Positions 1-10,505 are shown, numbered from the stretch's first letter. The stretch is 64,000 nt of DNA from Vibrio neptunius (GCA_019339365.1 CP079859.1:2976001-3040000); one strand, 5' to 3'. Notes: generated by a model from the sequence alone, not told the origin. Program-made: numbers and translations.

Positions 1-12
1 ATCAGAAAAGAA

Positions 13-35
13 ATGCGCATCAGTATGATGCGCAT
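13..35 (-). terminator. hupB rho-independent terminator
   Basis: A perfect 9-bp inverted repeat (13-21 with 27-35, 5-nt loop) lies just downstream of the hupB stop. On the minus strand it is followed by a T-rich run (TTTCTTTTCT). This is typical intrinsic terminator architecture. Confidence 0.8.
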
Positions 36-81
36 AATTAAAAAGGTTCGATAAAAACTGCCGCTATCGGCAATTTCAAGA

Positions 82-354
82 CTAGTTACAAGAGTCTTTC
101 AGAGCTTTACCAGCTTTGAATGCTGGAACTTTTGCTTCTGCGATTTGGATTTCTTCACCCGTTTTTGGGTTACGCCCCGTACGAGCTGCACGAGTACGCA
201 CACTAAATGTACCAAAGCCTACTAGCGCAACTTGATCACCTGACTGAAGAGTGTCACCTACTGCTTCAATAAATGCGTCAAGAGCACGTCCCGCTGATGC
301 CTTTGACAGGTCAGCGCTTTCTGCAATTTTTTCTACTAATTGTGTTTTATTCAC
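82..354 (-). CDS. hupB: DNA-binding protein HU-beta
   Basis: This is the small histone-like protein that bends and wraps DNA as a dimer in the nucleoid. I start it at the GTG at 352-354. That gives the standard 90 residues, beginning [11 protein letters not shown], and an AGGGGA ribosome site lies just upstream. The longer reading frame from 375 adds seven residues that HU does not have. The beta-arm carries RNPKTG at residues 61-66, including the DNA-intercalating proline (P63). The C-terminus reads KDSCN, whereas HU-beta usually ends KDAVN, so Cys89 is unusual. It lies directly downstream of lon, the same neighbour order as in E. coli and other Vibrio, but lon has its own terminator, so hupB is probably transcribed separately. 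Confidence 0.97.
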   Translation of the reverse strand: MNKTQLVEKIAESADLSKASAGRALDAFIEAVGDTLQSGDQVALVGFGTFSVRTRAARTGRNPKTGEEIQIAEAKVPAFKAGKALKDSCN

Positions 355-478
355 TGTGATTCCCCTTTGCGCCACCTGTTGTTATTTTTAAAGGCAGCAT
401 TCGTTCCATTTCAATTTAAAACTAACTTCAACCCCTTGTACAATAAGGCCTGAAGCTATGTGAGTAACGTTAGCGCCC

Positions 479-517
479 AAAAAAAACGCTGACAAGCCTT
501 TTTATGCCAATCAGCGT
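479..517 (-). terminator. lon rho-independent terminator
   Basis: Arms ACGCTGA (486-492) and TCAGCGT (511-517) form a stem. On the minus strand it is followed by eight T (479-486). It separates lon from hupB. Confidence 0.75.
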
Positions 518-546
518 AATCTTTTACTTATTTTTGCTGCACATCA

Positions 547-2898
547 CTATTTTACAGCAGCAATTTCGACACCTGACGGGTCTTTTTCTAGCGCTACTTT
601 CAGAACATCGTCAATCCAACGAACTGGAATTACCTTCAGATCAGCAATAACGTTTTCTGGAATCTCTTCTAAATCACGCTCGTTATCTTTTGGAATTAAG
701 ACCGTTTTGATGCCACCACGATGCGCTGCCAGTAGTTTCTCTTTCAAACCACCGATAGGTAAAACTTCACCACGAAGGGTAATTTCACCTGTCATCGCGA
801 CTTCCGCTTTGACTGGGTTACCTGTGAGGCTAGAGACAAGCGCTGTACACATTGCAATACCCGCACTAGGGCCGTCTTTCGGTGTCGCACCTTCAGGCAC
901 GTGTACATGGATATCACGTTTCTCGTAGAAGTCCGAGTTGATGCCCAACTTAACAGCACGAGAACGAACCACTGTCATCGCAGCTTGAATCGACTCTTGC
1001 ATCACATCGCCAAGAGAGCCAGTTTGAGTCAGCTTACCCTTACCCGGCATCGCTTCTGTTTCAATCGTGAGAAGATCGCCACCGACTTCCGTCCACGCTA
1101 AGCCTGTTACCTGACCAATGCGGTTACTGTCATCCGCCTTACCGTAATCATGACGCTGAACACCTAAGTACTCTTTTAGGTTATCCATGTTCACAGTGAC
1201 CGTTTTAAGGCTACTGTCGAGCAGGATATTTTTCACCGCTTTACGGCAGATCTTGGAGATTTCACGCTCTAGGCTACGCACACCTGCTTCACGTGTGTAG
1301 TAACGGATAATGCCTATGATTGCAGAGTCTTCAATCTCGATTTCACCCAGCTTCAAACCATTACGTTTGATCTGTTTCTCAACTAAGTGACGTTTTGCAA
1401 TGTTGAGCTTCTCATCTTCTGTGTAACCCGATAAACGAATGACTTCCATACGATCCAATAACGGACCTGGAATATTCATTGAGTTAGACGTTGCAACAAA
1501 CATCACGTCAGATAGGTCATAATCAACCTCTAAATAGTGATCGTTAAAGGCGTTGTTTTGCTCTGGATCCAGTACTTCCAGTAGAGCTGACGAAGGATCA
1601 CCACGCATGTCAGAAGACATTTTGTCGATCTCATCCAAAAGAAATAGTGGGTTTTTAACACCAACTTTAGACATCTTCTGAATCAGTTTACCTGGCATAG
1701 AGCCTATATAGGTACGACGGTGACCACGGATTTCAGCTTCATCACGTACACCACCCAGTGCCATGCGGGTGTATTTGCGACCTGTTGCAGCAGCAATTGA
1801 GCGACCTAGTGAGGTTTTACCTACACCAGGAGGCCCGACAAGACACAGGATTGGTCCCTTGAGCTTATTGATTCGGTTTTGCACCGCGAGATATTCAAGA
1901 ATACGCTCTTTAACACGCTCAAGACCATAATGGTCTTCGTTAAGCACTTCTTCTGCTTTCGCCAAGTTTTTCTTAACTTTCGAACGCTTATACCATGGTA
2001 CACCTAGCATCCAATCAATATAACCACGCACTACAGTCGCTTCAGCCGACATCGGCGACATCATTTTCAACTTCTGTAGTTCTTGCTCTGTCTTTTCGCG
2101 CGCTTCTTGAGGCATTTTTGAGTCGATGATTTTTTGTTTCAGAGCTTCAAACTCGTCCACACCATCTTCCGTCTCACCGAGCTCTTTCTGAATCGCTTTC
2201 ATCTGCTCGTTCAGATAATACTCACGCTGAGATTTCTCCATCTGCTTTTTGACACGGGTACGAATGCGTTTTTCAACCTGCAGCAGGTCAATCTCGGATT
2301 CCATTTGTCCCATCAAAAATTCTAGACGTTCAGTCACACCCAGAGTTTCAAGCACAATTTGCTTGTCCGCTAACTTCAAGGGCATGTGGGCTGCGATCGT
2401 ATCCGCTAAACGTGCTGCTTCATCAATACCGTTTAGAGAAGTCAGTACTTCAGGTGGTATTTTCTTGTTTAGCTTAATAAAACCTTCGAACTGATTAATC
2501 GCACTACGAACAATCACTTCTTCTTCGCGCTCGTCTAGCTGCTCAGTGTTCAAATACTCGGCATCAGCAGTGAAGAATTCTTCTTCAGTAAACTTGTGAA
2601 TTTTTGCACGTTGCTGGCCTTCAACTAGCACTTTCACCGTCCCATCAGGCAGCTTAAGTAATTGAAGAATAGTTGCCACTGTACCAACATCGAACAAATC
2701 GTCTTTTGTTGGTTCATCTGTTTCCGCTTTTTTCTGCGCAACTAACAATATTTGCTTGTTGTTGTCCATTGCTGCTTCAAGGCAAGCAATTGACTTTTCA
2801 CGACCAACAAACAAAGGAATTACCATGTGCGGGTAAACGACTACATCTCTTAGAGGTAGTACGGGGATCTCGATACGTTCGGAACGTTCCAAGTTCAT
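547..2898 (-). CDS. lon: ATP-dependent protease La (Lon)
   Basis: Lon is the cytoplasmic AAA+ serine protease that degrades misfolded proteins and specific regulators. The 783 residues match the family length (784 in E. coli). The N-terminal LON substrate domain covers about residues 10-200. The AAA+ module has Walker A GPPGVGKT at 355-362 and Walker B FLLDEID at 419-425. The C-terminal protease domain has the catalytic serine in PKDGPSAG (S678) and the dyad lysine in [10 protein letters not shown] (K721). The ATG at 2896-2898 gives the family N-terminus ([25 protein letters not shown] region). A sigma32-like promoter lies 35-65 bases upstream, which fits heat-shock induction. The gene follows clpX, as in many gammaproteobacteria. 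Confidence 0.98.
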   Translation of the reverse strand: MNLERSERIEIPVLPLRDVVVYPHMVIPLFVGREKSIACLEAAMDNNKQILLVAQKKAETDEPTKDDLFDVGTVATILQLLKLPDGTVKVLVEGQQRAKIHKFTEEEFFTADAEYLNTEQLDEREEEVIVRSAINQFEGFIKLNKKIPPEVLTSLNGIDEAARLADTIAAHMPLKLADKQIVLETLGVTERLEFLMGQMESEIDLLQVEKRIRTRVKKQMEKSQREYYLNEQMKAIQKELGETEDGVDEFEALKQKIIDSKMPQEAREKTEQELQKLKMMSPMSAEATVVRGYIDWMLGVPWYKRSKVKKNLAKAEEVLNEDHYGLERVKERILEYLAVQNRINKLKGPILCLVGPPGVGKTSLGRSIAAATGRKYTRMALGGVRDEAEIRGHRRTYIGSMPGKLIQKMSKVGVKNPLFLLDEIDKMSSDMRGDPSSALLEVLDPEQNNAFNDHYLEVDYDLSDVMFVATSNSMNIPGPLLDRMEVIRLSGYTEDEKLNIAKRHLVEKQIKRNGLKLGEIEIEDSAIIGIIRYYTREAGVRSLEREISKICRKAVKNILLDSSLKTVTVNMDNLKEYLGVQRHDYGKADDSNRIGQVTGLAWTEVGGDLLTIETEAMPGKGKLTQTGSLGDVMQESIQAAMTVVRSRAVKLGINSDFYEKRDIHVHVPEGATPKDGPSAGIAMCTALVSSLTGNPVKAEVAMTGEITLRGEVLPIGGLKEKLLAAHRGGIKTVLIPKDNERDLEEIPENVIADLKVIPVRWIDDVLKVALEKDPSGVEIAAVK

Positions 2899-2931
2899 AT
2901 TCTTCTCTCTTCCGCTTAGTCCTATGAGCAG

Positions 2932-2960
2932 TATATGGGGGCTAATTGGTTGGATTCAAT
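2932..2960 (-). promoter_or_regulatory. sigma32-type heat-shock promoter of lon
   Basis: On the minus strand a -35 element ATTGAAT (2954-2960) is followed after 13 bases by CCCCATATA (2932-2940). The family consensus is CTTGAAA, 13-15 bases, CCCCATnT. Position and spacing fit lon, a known sigma32 gene in E. coli. Confidence 0.75.
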
Positions 2961-2968
2961 GAAAGAAT

Positions 2969-2998
2969 AAAAAAAAGGAGGTAAATGATTACCTCCTT
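2969..2998 (-). terminator. clpX rho-independent terminator
   Basis: A perfect 10-bp stem (2975-2984 with 2989-2998, loop ATGA) is followed on the minus strand by eight T. It lies between clpX and the lon promoter. Confidence 0.88.
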
Positions 2999-3027
2999 AA
3001 ATTATTCATTAATTTATGTGAATCTGA

Positions 3028-4311
3028 TTAGGATTCAGCACCAGCAGCCTGGTTATCTGAGTTGCTGTAAATGAGCAATGGCTCAGACTCACCATTGATT
3101 ACAGACTCATCGATCACAACTTTACTCACATCATTCATAGACGGCAGTTCGTACATAGTTTCAAGCAGAACACCCTCTAAAATTGAACGCAATCCACGTG
3201 CGCCCGTTTTACGTTCCATCGCTTTTTTCGCAATAGCACGCAAAGCGTCTTCACGGAATTCAAGTTCTGAGTCTTCGAGCTCAAAGAGCGCTGCATATTG
3301 CTTCGTTAGTGCATTCTTTGGTTCACATAGAATTTGGATAAGCGCTTCTTCATCCAGCTCTGTCAATGTTGTCGTCACAGGAAGACGGCCAATGAACTCT
3401 GGAATCAAACCATACTTCACCAAATCTTCTGGCTCTACTTGTGTAAACAACTCACCGACAGTCTTGGTTTCATCTTTAGAACGCACTTCCGCGCCAAAGC
3501 CAATGCCCGTACCAGTTGCTACGCGTTGCTCAATTACCTTGTCTAGACCAGCAAATGCACCACCACAGATAAACAAAATCTTGGAAGTATCGACTTGAAG
3601 GAACTCTTGTTGTGGATGTTTACGACCACCTTGAGGTGGCACAGAAGCTACTGTGCCTTCAATCAGTTTAAGTAGCGCCTGCTGAACACCTTCACCAGAC
3701 ACATCACGTGTGATAGATGGGTTTTCAGCTTTACGTGAAATCTTATCGATCTCATCGATGTACACGATGCCACGTTCTGCTTTTGCTACGTCATAGTCAC
3801 ATTTCTGCAGCAATTTTTGAATGATGTTCTCGACATCTTCACCCACGTAACCAGCTTCAGTTAACGTAGTCGCGTCTGCCATGGTGAATGGTACATCGAG
3901 GAAACGCGCAAGCGTCTCGGCAAGCAGCGTTTTACCACTACCTGTAGGTCCGATAAGAAGGATGTTACTTTTACCAAGCTCCACTCCTTCACTTGTCGTA
4001 TCTCCATTACGTAAACGCTTATAGTGGTTATAAACGGCTACCGCTAGCACTTTCTTAGCGTAATCTTGCCCTATCACGTAATCATCTAGGTGTTCCCGAA
4101 TCTCTCTTGGCACTGGTAGCGCTTCAGATTGCTTCTTAGGCAGAACATCTTTGATCTCTTCACGAATAATGTCGTTACACAAATCGACACATTCGTCACA
4201 AATATAAACGGATGGACCTGCAATTAGCTTGCGAACTTCGTGCTGGCTTTTGCCGCAGAAAGAGCAGTAAAGAAGCTTACTACTACCGCTCTCTTTGCTT
4301 TTGTCTGTCAT
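3028..4311 (-). CDS. clpX: ClpXP protease ATPase subunit ClpX
   Basis: ClpX is the AAA+ unfoldase that recognises tagged substrates and feeds them into ClpP. The 427 residues match the family. The N-terminal zinc-binding domain has C16, C19, C38 and C41. Walker A is GPTGSGKT at 121-128 and Walker B is [10 protein letters not shown] at 181-190. The pore loop GYVG is at 154-157, and the ClpP-binding IGF loop is present in the TGIGFG stretch. The sensor-2 region ([12 protein letters not shown]) is intact. The gene lies 73 bases downstream of clpP in a clpP-clpX arrangement and ends in its own terminator before lon. Confidence 0.98.
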   Translation of the reverse strand: MTDKSKESGSSKLLYCSFCGKSQHEVRKLIAGPSVYICDECVDLCNDIIREEIKDVLPKKQSEALPVPREIREHLDDYVIGQDYAKKVLAVAVYNHYKRLRNGDTTSEGVELGKSNILLIGPTGSGKTLLAETLARFLDVPFTMADATTLTEAGYVGEDVENIIQKLLQKCDYDVAKAERGIVYIDEIDKISRKAENPSITRDVSGEGVQQALLKLIEGTVASVPPQGGRKHPQQEFLQVDTSKILFICGGAFAGLDKVIEQRVATGTGIGFGAEVRSKDETKTVGELFTQVEPEDLVKYGLIPEFIGRLPVTTTLTELDEEALIQILCEPKNALTKQYAALFELEDSELEFREDALRAIAKKAMERKTGARGLRSILEGVLLETMYELPSMNDVSKVVIDESVINGESEPLLIYSNSDNQAAGAES

Positions 4312-4384
4312 TCGCTAACCTCTTAGCCTTTACTCTTTATGTTCTGAGTGTATATCAATTATAGCCAAAATGCTCTGGCAATTA

Positions 4385-5011
4385 TTACTCACCGCGATGA
4401 GTCAGTACAGCATCGACCAAACCATATTCTACCGCCTGTTCTGCGGCCATAAAGTTATCACGGTCAGTATCACGCTCAATAACTTCAAGAGGTTGGCCTG
4501 TGTGTTCTGCAAGTAACTTATTCAGCTTCTGCTTGATAGTCAGGATTTCCTGAGCGTGGATTTGGATGTCAGATGCCTGTCCCTGGAAACCGCCTAGTGG
4601 CTGGTGAATCATAACGCGAGAATTTGGCAGTACATAACGCTTGCCTGGAGCACCACCAGCAAGAAGGAAAGCCCCCATAGAGCAAGCTTGTCCCATACAC
4701 ACAGTGCTCACATTGGGTTTGATAAACTGCATAGTGTCATAGATAGACATACCCGCAGTCACGCTACCGCCTGGTGAGTTAATGTATAGGAAAATATCTT
4801 TATCAGGATTTTCGGATTCTAAGAAAAGCAGCTGTGCCACGACAAGATTTGCCATGTGGTCTTCCACTTGACCTGTTAAGAAAATCACTCGCTCTTTTAA
4901 TAGACGAGAGTAAATATCGTAAGAACGTTCACCGCGGGAAGTTTGTTCAACCACCATTGGTACTAGCGCGTCTAAAATTGGTGACATTGCATTTTTTTCT
5001 TGGTAGCTCAT
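4385..5011 (-). CDS. clpP: ATP-dependent Clp protease proteolytic subunit
   Basis: ClpP is the serine peptidase that forms the double heptameric chamber of ClpXP and ClpAP. The 208 residues match E. coli (207). The catalytic triad is visible as S111 in [10 protein letters not shown]136 in [11 protein letters not shown] and D185 in DTDRDNF. The oxyanion segment SPGGS is at 79-83. The ATG at 5011 gives MSYQEKN, the usual short propeptide-like start. It sits between tig and clpX. A hairpin upstream (5026-5065) probably limits read-through from tig. Confidence 0.98.
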   Translation of the reverse strand: MSYQEKNAMSPILDALVPMVVEQTSRGERSYDIYSRLLKERVIFLTGQVEDHMANLVVAQLLFLESENPDKDIFLYINSPGGSVTAGMSIYDTMQFIKPNVSTVCMGQACSMGAFLLAGGAPGKRYVLPNSRVMIHQPLGGFQGQASDIQIHAQEILTIKQKLNKLLAEHTGQPLEVIERDTDRDNFMAAEQAVEYGLVDAVLTHRGE

Positions 5012-5025
5012 ATTCTTATGTCCCT

Positions 5026-5065
5026 AAAATAAATGGCCCGAATGATAAACATCATACGGACCATT
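5026..5065 (-). terminator. tig terminator or tig-clpP attenuator
   Basis: A long hairpin has a 9-bp outer stem (5032-5040 with 5057-5065, one G-U pair), one mismatch, and a 5-bp inner stem (5042-5046 with 5051-5055). On the minus strand it is followed by a T-rich run, TTTATTTTA. It lies 15 bases upstream of the clpP start. Confidence 0.65.
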
Positions 5066-5116
5066 GTTAGCAGAATAGTTAACGTTCCGTCAACCTTCTA
5101 CGCAAGATATTGCTTA

Positions 5117-6421
5117 TTAAGCTGGCTGCTGTTGGTTCATTAGCTCGTTGAAGCTAACTTCTTTCTCAGAAACCTGTGCTTTAGCGATGATAGCATCAAT
5201 GGCTTGCTCTTCTAGAGCAACATTACGCATGTTGTCCATCATCTGAGTGTTTTGCTCGTAGTAAGCAATTACTTCTGATGGATCTTCGTATGCTGTCGCC
5301 ATATCTTCGATCAGTGCTTTCACTTTCTCATCGTCAGCTTTTAGCTCTTCAGACTTGATTACCTCACCTAGAAGAAGACCAACCACTACGCGACGCTTAG
5401 CTTGCTCTTCGAACAGCTCTCGTGGAAGTTGCTCAGCAGCTTCTGGGTTGCCACCAAAACGCTGTGCAGCTTGCTGACGTAGTGTACCGATCTCTTGATC
5501 GATAAGTGCAGATGGTACGTCGATTTCATTTTCGTTCACAAGACCATCAATCGCTTGCTCTTTGATGCGGTTTTTAACGGCTTGCTTAAGCTCACGCTCC
5601 ATGTTCTTACGAACTTCAGCTTTAAGAGCGTCAACGCCACCTTCAGCTACACCAAACTTAGCAACGAACTCATCGTTGATTTCTGGAAGCTCACGAGCTT
5701 CAACTTTGTTCACTTTGATCGCGAACTTAGCGGCTTTACCTTTTAGGTTTTCAGCATGGTAATCTTCTGGGAATGTGACGTCGATATCGAATTCCATACC
5801 CGCTGTTTTACCCGTGATACCGTCTTCGAAACCTGGGATCATGCGACCTGCGCCCATTTCTAGTGGGAAGTTCTCAGCTTTACCACCTTCGAACTCTTCG
5901 CCGTCGATAGAACCAACGAAATCGATAGTTGCACGAGTACCTTCTTCAGCAGCTGAATCAACTTCAGCCCAAGTCGCTTGTTGCTTACGTAGAGTTTCGA
6001 TCATCTCTTCAACGTCAGCGTCTTGCACTTCAGTTGTTGGTTTTTCAACAGTGATGTTCTCTAGACCTTTCAACTCAACTTCTGGGTAAACTTCGAAAGT
6101 TGCGTTGAATACTAGGTCTTCACCTTCTTTGCTCTCTACTGGAGCGAAAGTTGGTGCGCCTGCTGGGTTGATTTTTTCTTTAACGATCGCTTCGATGAAG
6201 TGACGCTGCATCACTTCACCCATCACGTCTTGACGTACTGCTTTGCCGTACATCTTCGCAACCATTTTTAGAGGCACCTTGCCTTTACGGAAACCATCGA
6301 AACGACGGTTTTTTGCGATGTTGCGTAGTTCAGCTGTTACAGCATCTTCGATGTTAGCAGCAGGAACAGTAATGTTTAGACGGCGCTCTAGGCCCTCTAG
6401 CGTTTCAACAGTAACTTGCAT
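5117..6421 (-). CDS. tig: Trigger factor, ribosome-associated chaperone and prolyl isomerase
   Basis: Trigger factor binds the ribosome exit tunnel and shields nascent chains. The 434 residues match the family (432 in E. coli). The ribosome-docking signature [10 protein letters not shown] is at residues 41-50. The FKBP-type PPIase domain runs from about 150 to 245 ([18 protein letters not shown] and [19 protein letters not shown]). The helical C-terminal arms make up the rest. The start ATG at 6421 gives the conserved [15 protein letters not shown]. tig leads the tig-clpP-clpX-lon-hupB series and has a good sigma70 promoter about 225 bases upstream, so it has a long structured leader. Confidence 0.98.
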   Translation of the reverse strand: MQVTVETLEGLERRLNITVPAANIEDAVTAELRNIAKNRRFDGFRKGKVPLKMVAKMYGKAVRQDVMGEVMQRHFIEAIVKEKINPAGAPTFAPVESKEGEDLVFNATFEVYPEVELKGLENITVEKPTTEVQDADVEEMIETLRKQQATWAEVDSAAEEGTRATIDFVGSIDGEEFEGGKAENFPLEMGAGRMIPGFEDGITGKTAGMEFDIDVTFPEDYHAENLKGKAAKFAIKVNKVEARELPEINDEFVAKFGVAEGGVDALKAEVRKNMERELKQAVKNRIKEQAIDGLVNENEIDVPSALIDQEIGTLRQQAAQRFGGNPEAAEQLPRELFEEQAKRRVVVGLLLGEVIKSEELKADDEKVKALIEDMATAYEDPSEVIAYYEQNTQMMDNMRNVALEEQAIDAIIAKAQVSEKEVSFNELMNQQQPA

Positions 6422-6645
6422 TATTCATTAACCTCAAAACTGGCTCAGACTGAGCTGAGCTTATGTGCCCTTGTATCGCTATGACAGCGCAAGGACCCAT
6501 CCTTGTATGCGCTCTAAGAGCACTCTTCGTAAATCGAGTATCGATAACCAAACGAGTCAGTTACCGGACTAATTAGCGATATCTTTCCAACCAAGTGGGT
6601 GAAAGGTATCTCCGATTAGCCTCAGGATAAAAATTTAGACGCAGC

Positions 6646-6674
6646 ATTCTACCGACCTCATCGGTCACTGTCGA
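6646..6674 (-). promoter_or_regulatory. sigma70 promoter of tig
   Basis: On the minus strand TCGACA (6669-6674), a 17-base spacer and TAGAAT (6646-6651) make a near-consensus promoter. It would give a leader of roughly 215 nt before the tig start. Confidence 0.6.
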
Positions 6675-6932
6675 GCCGATCCCTAACATAGGTCAGGCTT
6701 TACCCTAAAAACTCAGTTAACTGCTAAAAAAATGGTCAATCAAGCAGCCAACGCTTCCAGAAATGGGGACGTTAATCGGTTTTTCAAGAGAAACTAGTCT
6801 TTTTTCTGAATTAAACGAGAAAACTAGATCCAAGTCCGGTTTTGTTCCTCATTTTCGTTACACAACTAAACACACCTGTAACAAAAAACATTACCCTAAG
6901 TTATCAGTAGTACCTCAGTTACAGGGAATGTA
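6675..6932. other. tig-dctB intergenic region
   Basis: The 511-base gap between tig and dctB holds the tig promoter and leader (6422-6674). The remainder up to dctB has no frame or RNA I can support. It is AT-rich near dctB, which has an AGGGA ribosome site but no clear promoter. Confidence 0.5.
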
Positions 6933-8741
6933 ATGTCACCTTTTCGTCGAGCCAATGCCTACCTGTTTATTCTCTACCTGTTCTGCCTAATTGTCGGCTC
7001 GCGGTGGGTATGGAATTACCACTATCACTTACTACTCGACGAACATCAGGCACAACTCGATCGCTTTGCTAGCCATATTGCTTCAAGACTCGACAAATAC
7101 GCTCACCTCCCTCAATTGCTGGCTAAAGACACTGAGCTAATTTCTGCCTTGATGCAGCCGGACAACCCAGCCCAACTCGACATCACAAACCGCTATCTAG
7201 AAAACGTCAATAACATCATCCAAGCGTCCGATACTTATTTGATTGATCGGGTCGGCAACACCATTGCGGCCAGCAACTGGAATTTGGAGCGCTCGTTTAT
7301 TGGCAAAAACTTTTCGTGGCGCCCCTATTTTTCAGAAGCGGTGAAAGGCAACTCCAGCCAGTATTTCGCGCTCGGCTCCACCTCTGGGCAAAGAGGCTAC
7401 TACTATTCATTCCCCGTTGTGTACGCGGGCGAAATAGCGGGCGTTATTGTGGTCAAGATGGACCTGTCTGCAATCGAAAAGAACTGGAAGGGTAAACAAA
7501 ATACGTTTGTTGCTACTGACAACTACGACGTGATTTTCATGTCGAGCAACCCACAATGGTTATTTAAAAGCCTGCTCACTCTGACAGAAGCGGAACGGAA
7601 TCAGATTTCCAACAGCCGACAATACCTAGATAAAGACATAAAATCTCTCGGGCTGGTTGGCCAACTCGATAAGGCCCAGTCCGAGCTTGAAAATCATTTG
7701 CTCGGCTGGATACAAGGCGACTACATTGTCTCCAGTCGCACGCTTTCCTTGCTCGATCTTACCATTCGTGTTTTGACTGAAAAGATAACGGTTTTTTGGT
7801 CTACGCTAAGTTTCGCCCTGATACTGACTCTGCTGTTTGTGATTGCATTTTTAACACTGCAACTGACCTATCAAAGACATCTCAAAAAGCGTCAGTTTGA
7901 ACAATTGCAGTCTGAAGCAAAGCAAAAGCTGGAATTTCTGGTTCTTGAACGAACGTCTGAATTACAGGCCGAAGTGTTGGAGCGTTCTCGCACCGAACAA
8001 ATGCTACGTCAAACACAAGACGAGTTAATCCAAACCGCTAAACTTGCCGTTCTCGGTCAGATGTCAGCCAGTATCAGTCATGAGTTAAATAATCCACTCG
8101 CCGCGATTCGAAGCTTTGCAGACAATGGCCGCCGCTTTTTGGATAAGAACAAACTTGATCGTGTCGACGATAATCTCAGTCGAATCTCAGCATTGACTGA
8201 CCGGATGGCAAAAATTAGCAATCAGTTAAAATCCTTTACGCGTAAATCAGACACGAGCGACAAAAGTGTTCTCGATATCGAACCTATCCTGCTCTCAGCG
8301 AAGGAACTGGTTGCACCTCAGATAAAGTCTTATCGGGTAGAATTCGCCACGCAATTTAATCACACCACAGCAGCGGCCGAGGTCAATGCGATTCAGCTGG
8401 AACAGGTTTTGATTAATCTGATCACCAACGCAGCGCAAGCTGTGGAAAAGCAGGACGAGCGCATTGTCGAACTCCGCACTGAACAAACAGAGGCATCGAT
8501 CATGATCTACATCGATGACAACGGCCCTGGGATTAAAATAGATCAAGCTAAGCACCTCTTTGAGCCATTCTTTACTACGAAGAAAAATGGCTTGGGTCTG
8601 GGCCTATCGATTTCCCAACAGATCATTAAAGCAATGGATGGCCAGTTAACCGTGGAAACCTCGCCATATGGCGGAGCAAGGTTTGCCATACAGTTACCAT
8701 TTCATGTTTCGACTGTAAGAGACAACGCAAAGGAATCTTGA
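6933..8741 (+). CDS. dctB: C4-dicarboxylate sensor histidine kinase DctB
   Basis: This is a membrane sensor kinase expected to detect external C4-dicarboxylates and phosphorylate DctD. The 602 residues carry TM1 at about 10-28, a large periplasmic double-Cache-like sensor (about 30-285, with SFIGKNFSWRPYF and GQRGYYYSFPV typical of DctB), and TM2 at about 288-311. A coiled linker follows, then the kinase core. The phospho-acceptor is H383 in SASISHELNNPL. The ATP-binding boxes are INLITNAAQA (N), IDDNGPGI (G1) and GLGLGLSI (G2). The ATG at 6933 has AGGGA upstream. The stop overlaps the dctD start (TGATG), which implies coupled translation. Confidence 0.93.
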   Translation: MSPFRRANAYLFILYLFCLIVGSRWVWNYHYHLLLDEHQAQLDRFASHIASRLDKYAHLPQLLAKDTELISALMQPDNPAQLDITNRYLENVNNIIQASDTYLIDRVGNTIAASNWNLERSFIGKNFSWRPYFSEAVKGNSSQYFALGSTSGQRGYYYSFPVVYAGEIAGVIVVKMDLSAIEKNWKGKQNTFVATDNYDVIFMSSNPQWLFKSLLTLTEAERNQISNSRQYLDKDIKSLGLVGQLDKAQSELENHLLGWIQGDYIVSSRTLSLLDLTIRVLTEKITVFWSTLSFALILTLLFVIAFLTLQLTYQRHLKKRQFEQLQSEAKQKLEFLVLERTSELQAEVLERSRTEQMLRQTQDELIQTAKLAVLGQMSASISHELNNPLAAIRSFADNGRRFLDKNKLDRVDDNLSRISALTDRMAKISNQLKSFTRKSDTSDKSVLDIEPILLSAKELVAPQIKSYRVEFATQFNHTTAAAEVNAIQLEQVLINLITNAAQAVEKQDERIVELRTEQTEASIMIYIDDNGPGIKIDQAKHLFEPFFTTKKNGLGLGLSISQQIIKAMDGQLTVETSPYGGARFAIQLPFHVSTVRDNAKES

Positions 8742-10086
8742 TGTACGACGTCTTTTTTTATCGATGACGAAAGCGATATTCGCTTAGCCATAGAGCAGAG
8801 CTTCGAGTTAGAAGAAATATCCGCACAATTTTTTTCCAGTGCCGAAGATGCACTTCTTGCCATTAAGCAGGACGGTTTGCCAAAAGTGGTTATTTCCGAT
8901 ATCTGCTTACCCGGTCTTTCCGGTGAAAACCTGCTTTCAACGGTACTGCATCAGGACAAAGATGTTCCCGTCATTCTCATTACGGGCCATGGAGATATCT
9001 CCATGGCCGTTAACGCCCTCAGAAATGGTGCTTATGATTTTATCGAGAAACCTTTCCCCATCGACCGGCTCATCGATACCACACGACGCGGATTGGAAAA
9101 GCGTGACCTCACTCTCGAGAATCAGGAACTCAAGCGCAGTCTCAAAGCGAGCCAGACCCTCGGCCCTAGGATCATAGGTGACACACCGTCTATCCAAATG
9201 CTGAGAGAAACCATTTCACATATTGCCGATACCGACGCCGATATTCTCTTATTTGGTGAAACAGGGACAGGCAAAGAGCTGGTTGCTCGTTCAATTCACG
9301 AACAAAGTTCAAGACGCGACGCAAACTTTGTCGCCATCAACTGTGGCGCAGTGCCTGAGAACCTCATCGAGAGTGAGCTCTATGGCCACGAGAAAGGCGC
9401 ATTTACTGGTGCAGAAACTAAGCGTATCGGTAAGTTTGAGCATGCTCAGGGCGGAACCTTATTCCTTGATGAGATTGAGTCCATGCCGATGCAGGCACAA
9501 ATTCGACTATTACGCGTCCTTCAGGAACGCGTAATTGAAAGAGTGGGTTCGAATGAGCTGTTACCACTGGATATAAGAGTCATTGCCGCTACAAAAGTGG
9601 ATCTTAAAAAAGCCGCAGAGGCAGGAGAATTTCGTCAAGATCTCTACTACCGCCTTAACATCGTCACGCTGGATTTGCCTGCACTGAGAGAGCGCAAAGA
9701 AGACATTGCAGCTCTGTTCCACCACTTCCTGTTGGTTGCCGCTTCACGCTATGGAAAAAGCGCCCCTGCGTTTCCAAACAGCGCACTGAGTCAGCTTTTA
9801 AGCCATGACTGGCCCGGTAATGTCCGCGAGCTAAGAAACGCCGCCGAACGTTTCGTCTTGCTGGGTAAGCTGACTCAATTTGGAGAAAACACAGAGCAAA
9901 GTACTCAACCACTCTCACTAGCAACACAAGTGGCTGAGTTCGAAAAAAAGTGCAATAGAGCAAGCCTTACTTGAGTCTGGGGGTAGTATCAAACAAACCA
10001 TGGATAAACTCAGTCTGGCGAGAAAAACGCTCTACGACAAAATGCAACGTTACGGGCTAGACAAAGCCAACTACAAAACCGATTAA
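8741..10086 (+). CDS. dctD: C4-dicarboxylate response regulator DctD, sigma54 activator (two frameshifts)
   Basis: DctD is an NtrC-family activator that drives sigma54 promoters when phosphorylated. Reading through two single-base insertions gives 447 residues. The receiver (1-120) has acceptor D53 in ISDICLP. The AAA+ domain has Walker A GETGTGKE (172-179) and the sigma54-contacting GAFTGA (219-224). A Fis-type helix-turn-helix covers 404-437. The first extra base is in T7 at 8753-8759, eight codons from the start; the second is in A7 at 9943-9949. The continuous frame between them is about 8760-9974. Both flanks are fully conserved, so I suspect base-calling error, although a real null allele is possible. 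The neighbouring dctPQM has a matching sigma54 promoter. Confidence 0.88.
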
Positions 10087-10099
10087 TCACTGTAATAAT

Positions 10100-10125
10100 A
10101 AAGCCAGCACCAGATGCTGGCTTTT
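10100..10125. terminator. Bidirectional terminator between dctD and the DUF2789 gene
   Basis: A perfect 10-bp stem (10100-10109 with 10115-10124) has GC-rich arms (GCCAGCA) and A and T flanks on both sides. It serves convergent dctD (+) and the DUF2789 gene (-). Confidence 0.8.
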
Positions 10126-10129
10126 GACT

Positions 10130-10363
10130 TTAGGTCCTCAACATCACATCGAGCTGATCGACCAGTTCTGCCCAGTCAGCATCTTCTTCTATCGCTTCTT
10201 TCAGAAACGCGGCCTGTGAAGGCGACCAGAAAAAGGCTTCATGCAGTGCAGTGCCGACCACCAGCCCACTGTGGTGATTAACAAATTCCCGAATGCTGTC
10301 GTCGGAGCTCGCTAATCCAAGTTGTTGAAACAAATCACGCATTGAGTGTTGGTGCATTTCCAT
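10130..10363 (-). CDS. DUF2789 family protein
   Basis: This is a 77-residue soluble protein of unknown function. The sequence matches the DUF2789 pattern as I know it: an N-terminal MRDLFQQLGL segment, HHSGLVVGTALHEAFFWSPSQAAFLKEAI in the middle, and EDADWAELVDQLD near the end. No catalytic motif is visible. It is a single gene between dctD and dctPQM, convergent with dctD, with no clear functional link to either. Confidence 0.8.
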   Translation of the reverse strand: MEMHQHSMRDLFQQLGLASSDDSIREFVNHHSGLVVGTALHEAFFWSPSQAAFLKEAIEEDADWAELVDQLDVMLRT

Positions 10364-10451
10364 AATGTCCTCACTCGATTCTCAGAACAAAAAACTAAGC
10401 AACAATTGCAGTCACTATTCCTCTCTAACTATAGACCCAATCGCTCCAAGC

Positions 10452-10484
10452 AAAAAAAAGCCTCACATCGACAGTGAAGCTTTT
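10452..10484 (-). terminator. dctM terminator
   Basis: A stem with one mismatch (10456-10466 with 10474-10484) is followed on the minus strand by eight T. It lies 20 bases past the dctM stop and closes the TRAP operon. Confidence 0.75.
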
Positions 10485-10505
10485 TAATTAGCACTGAGGA
10501 AACAC

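Noticed and set aside
8877..9974. A short DctD lacking most of its receiver, starting from an internal codon at 8877
   Set aside because: The receiver sequence continues perfectly upstream once the T7 run is shortened by one, and the ATG overlaps the dctB stop. An internal start would delete the acidic pocket.
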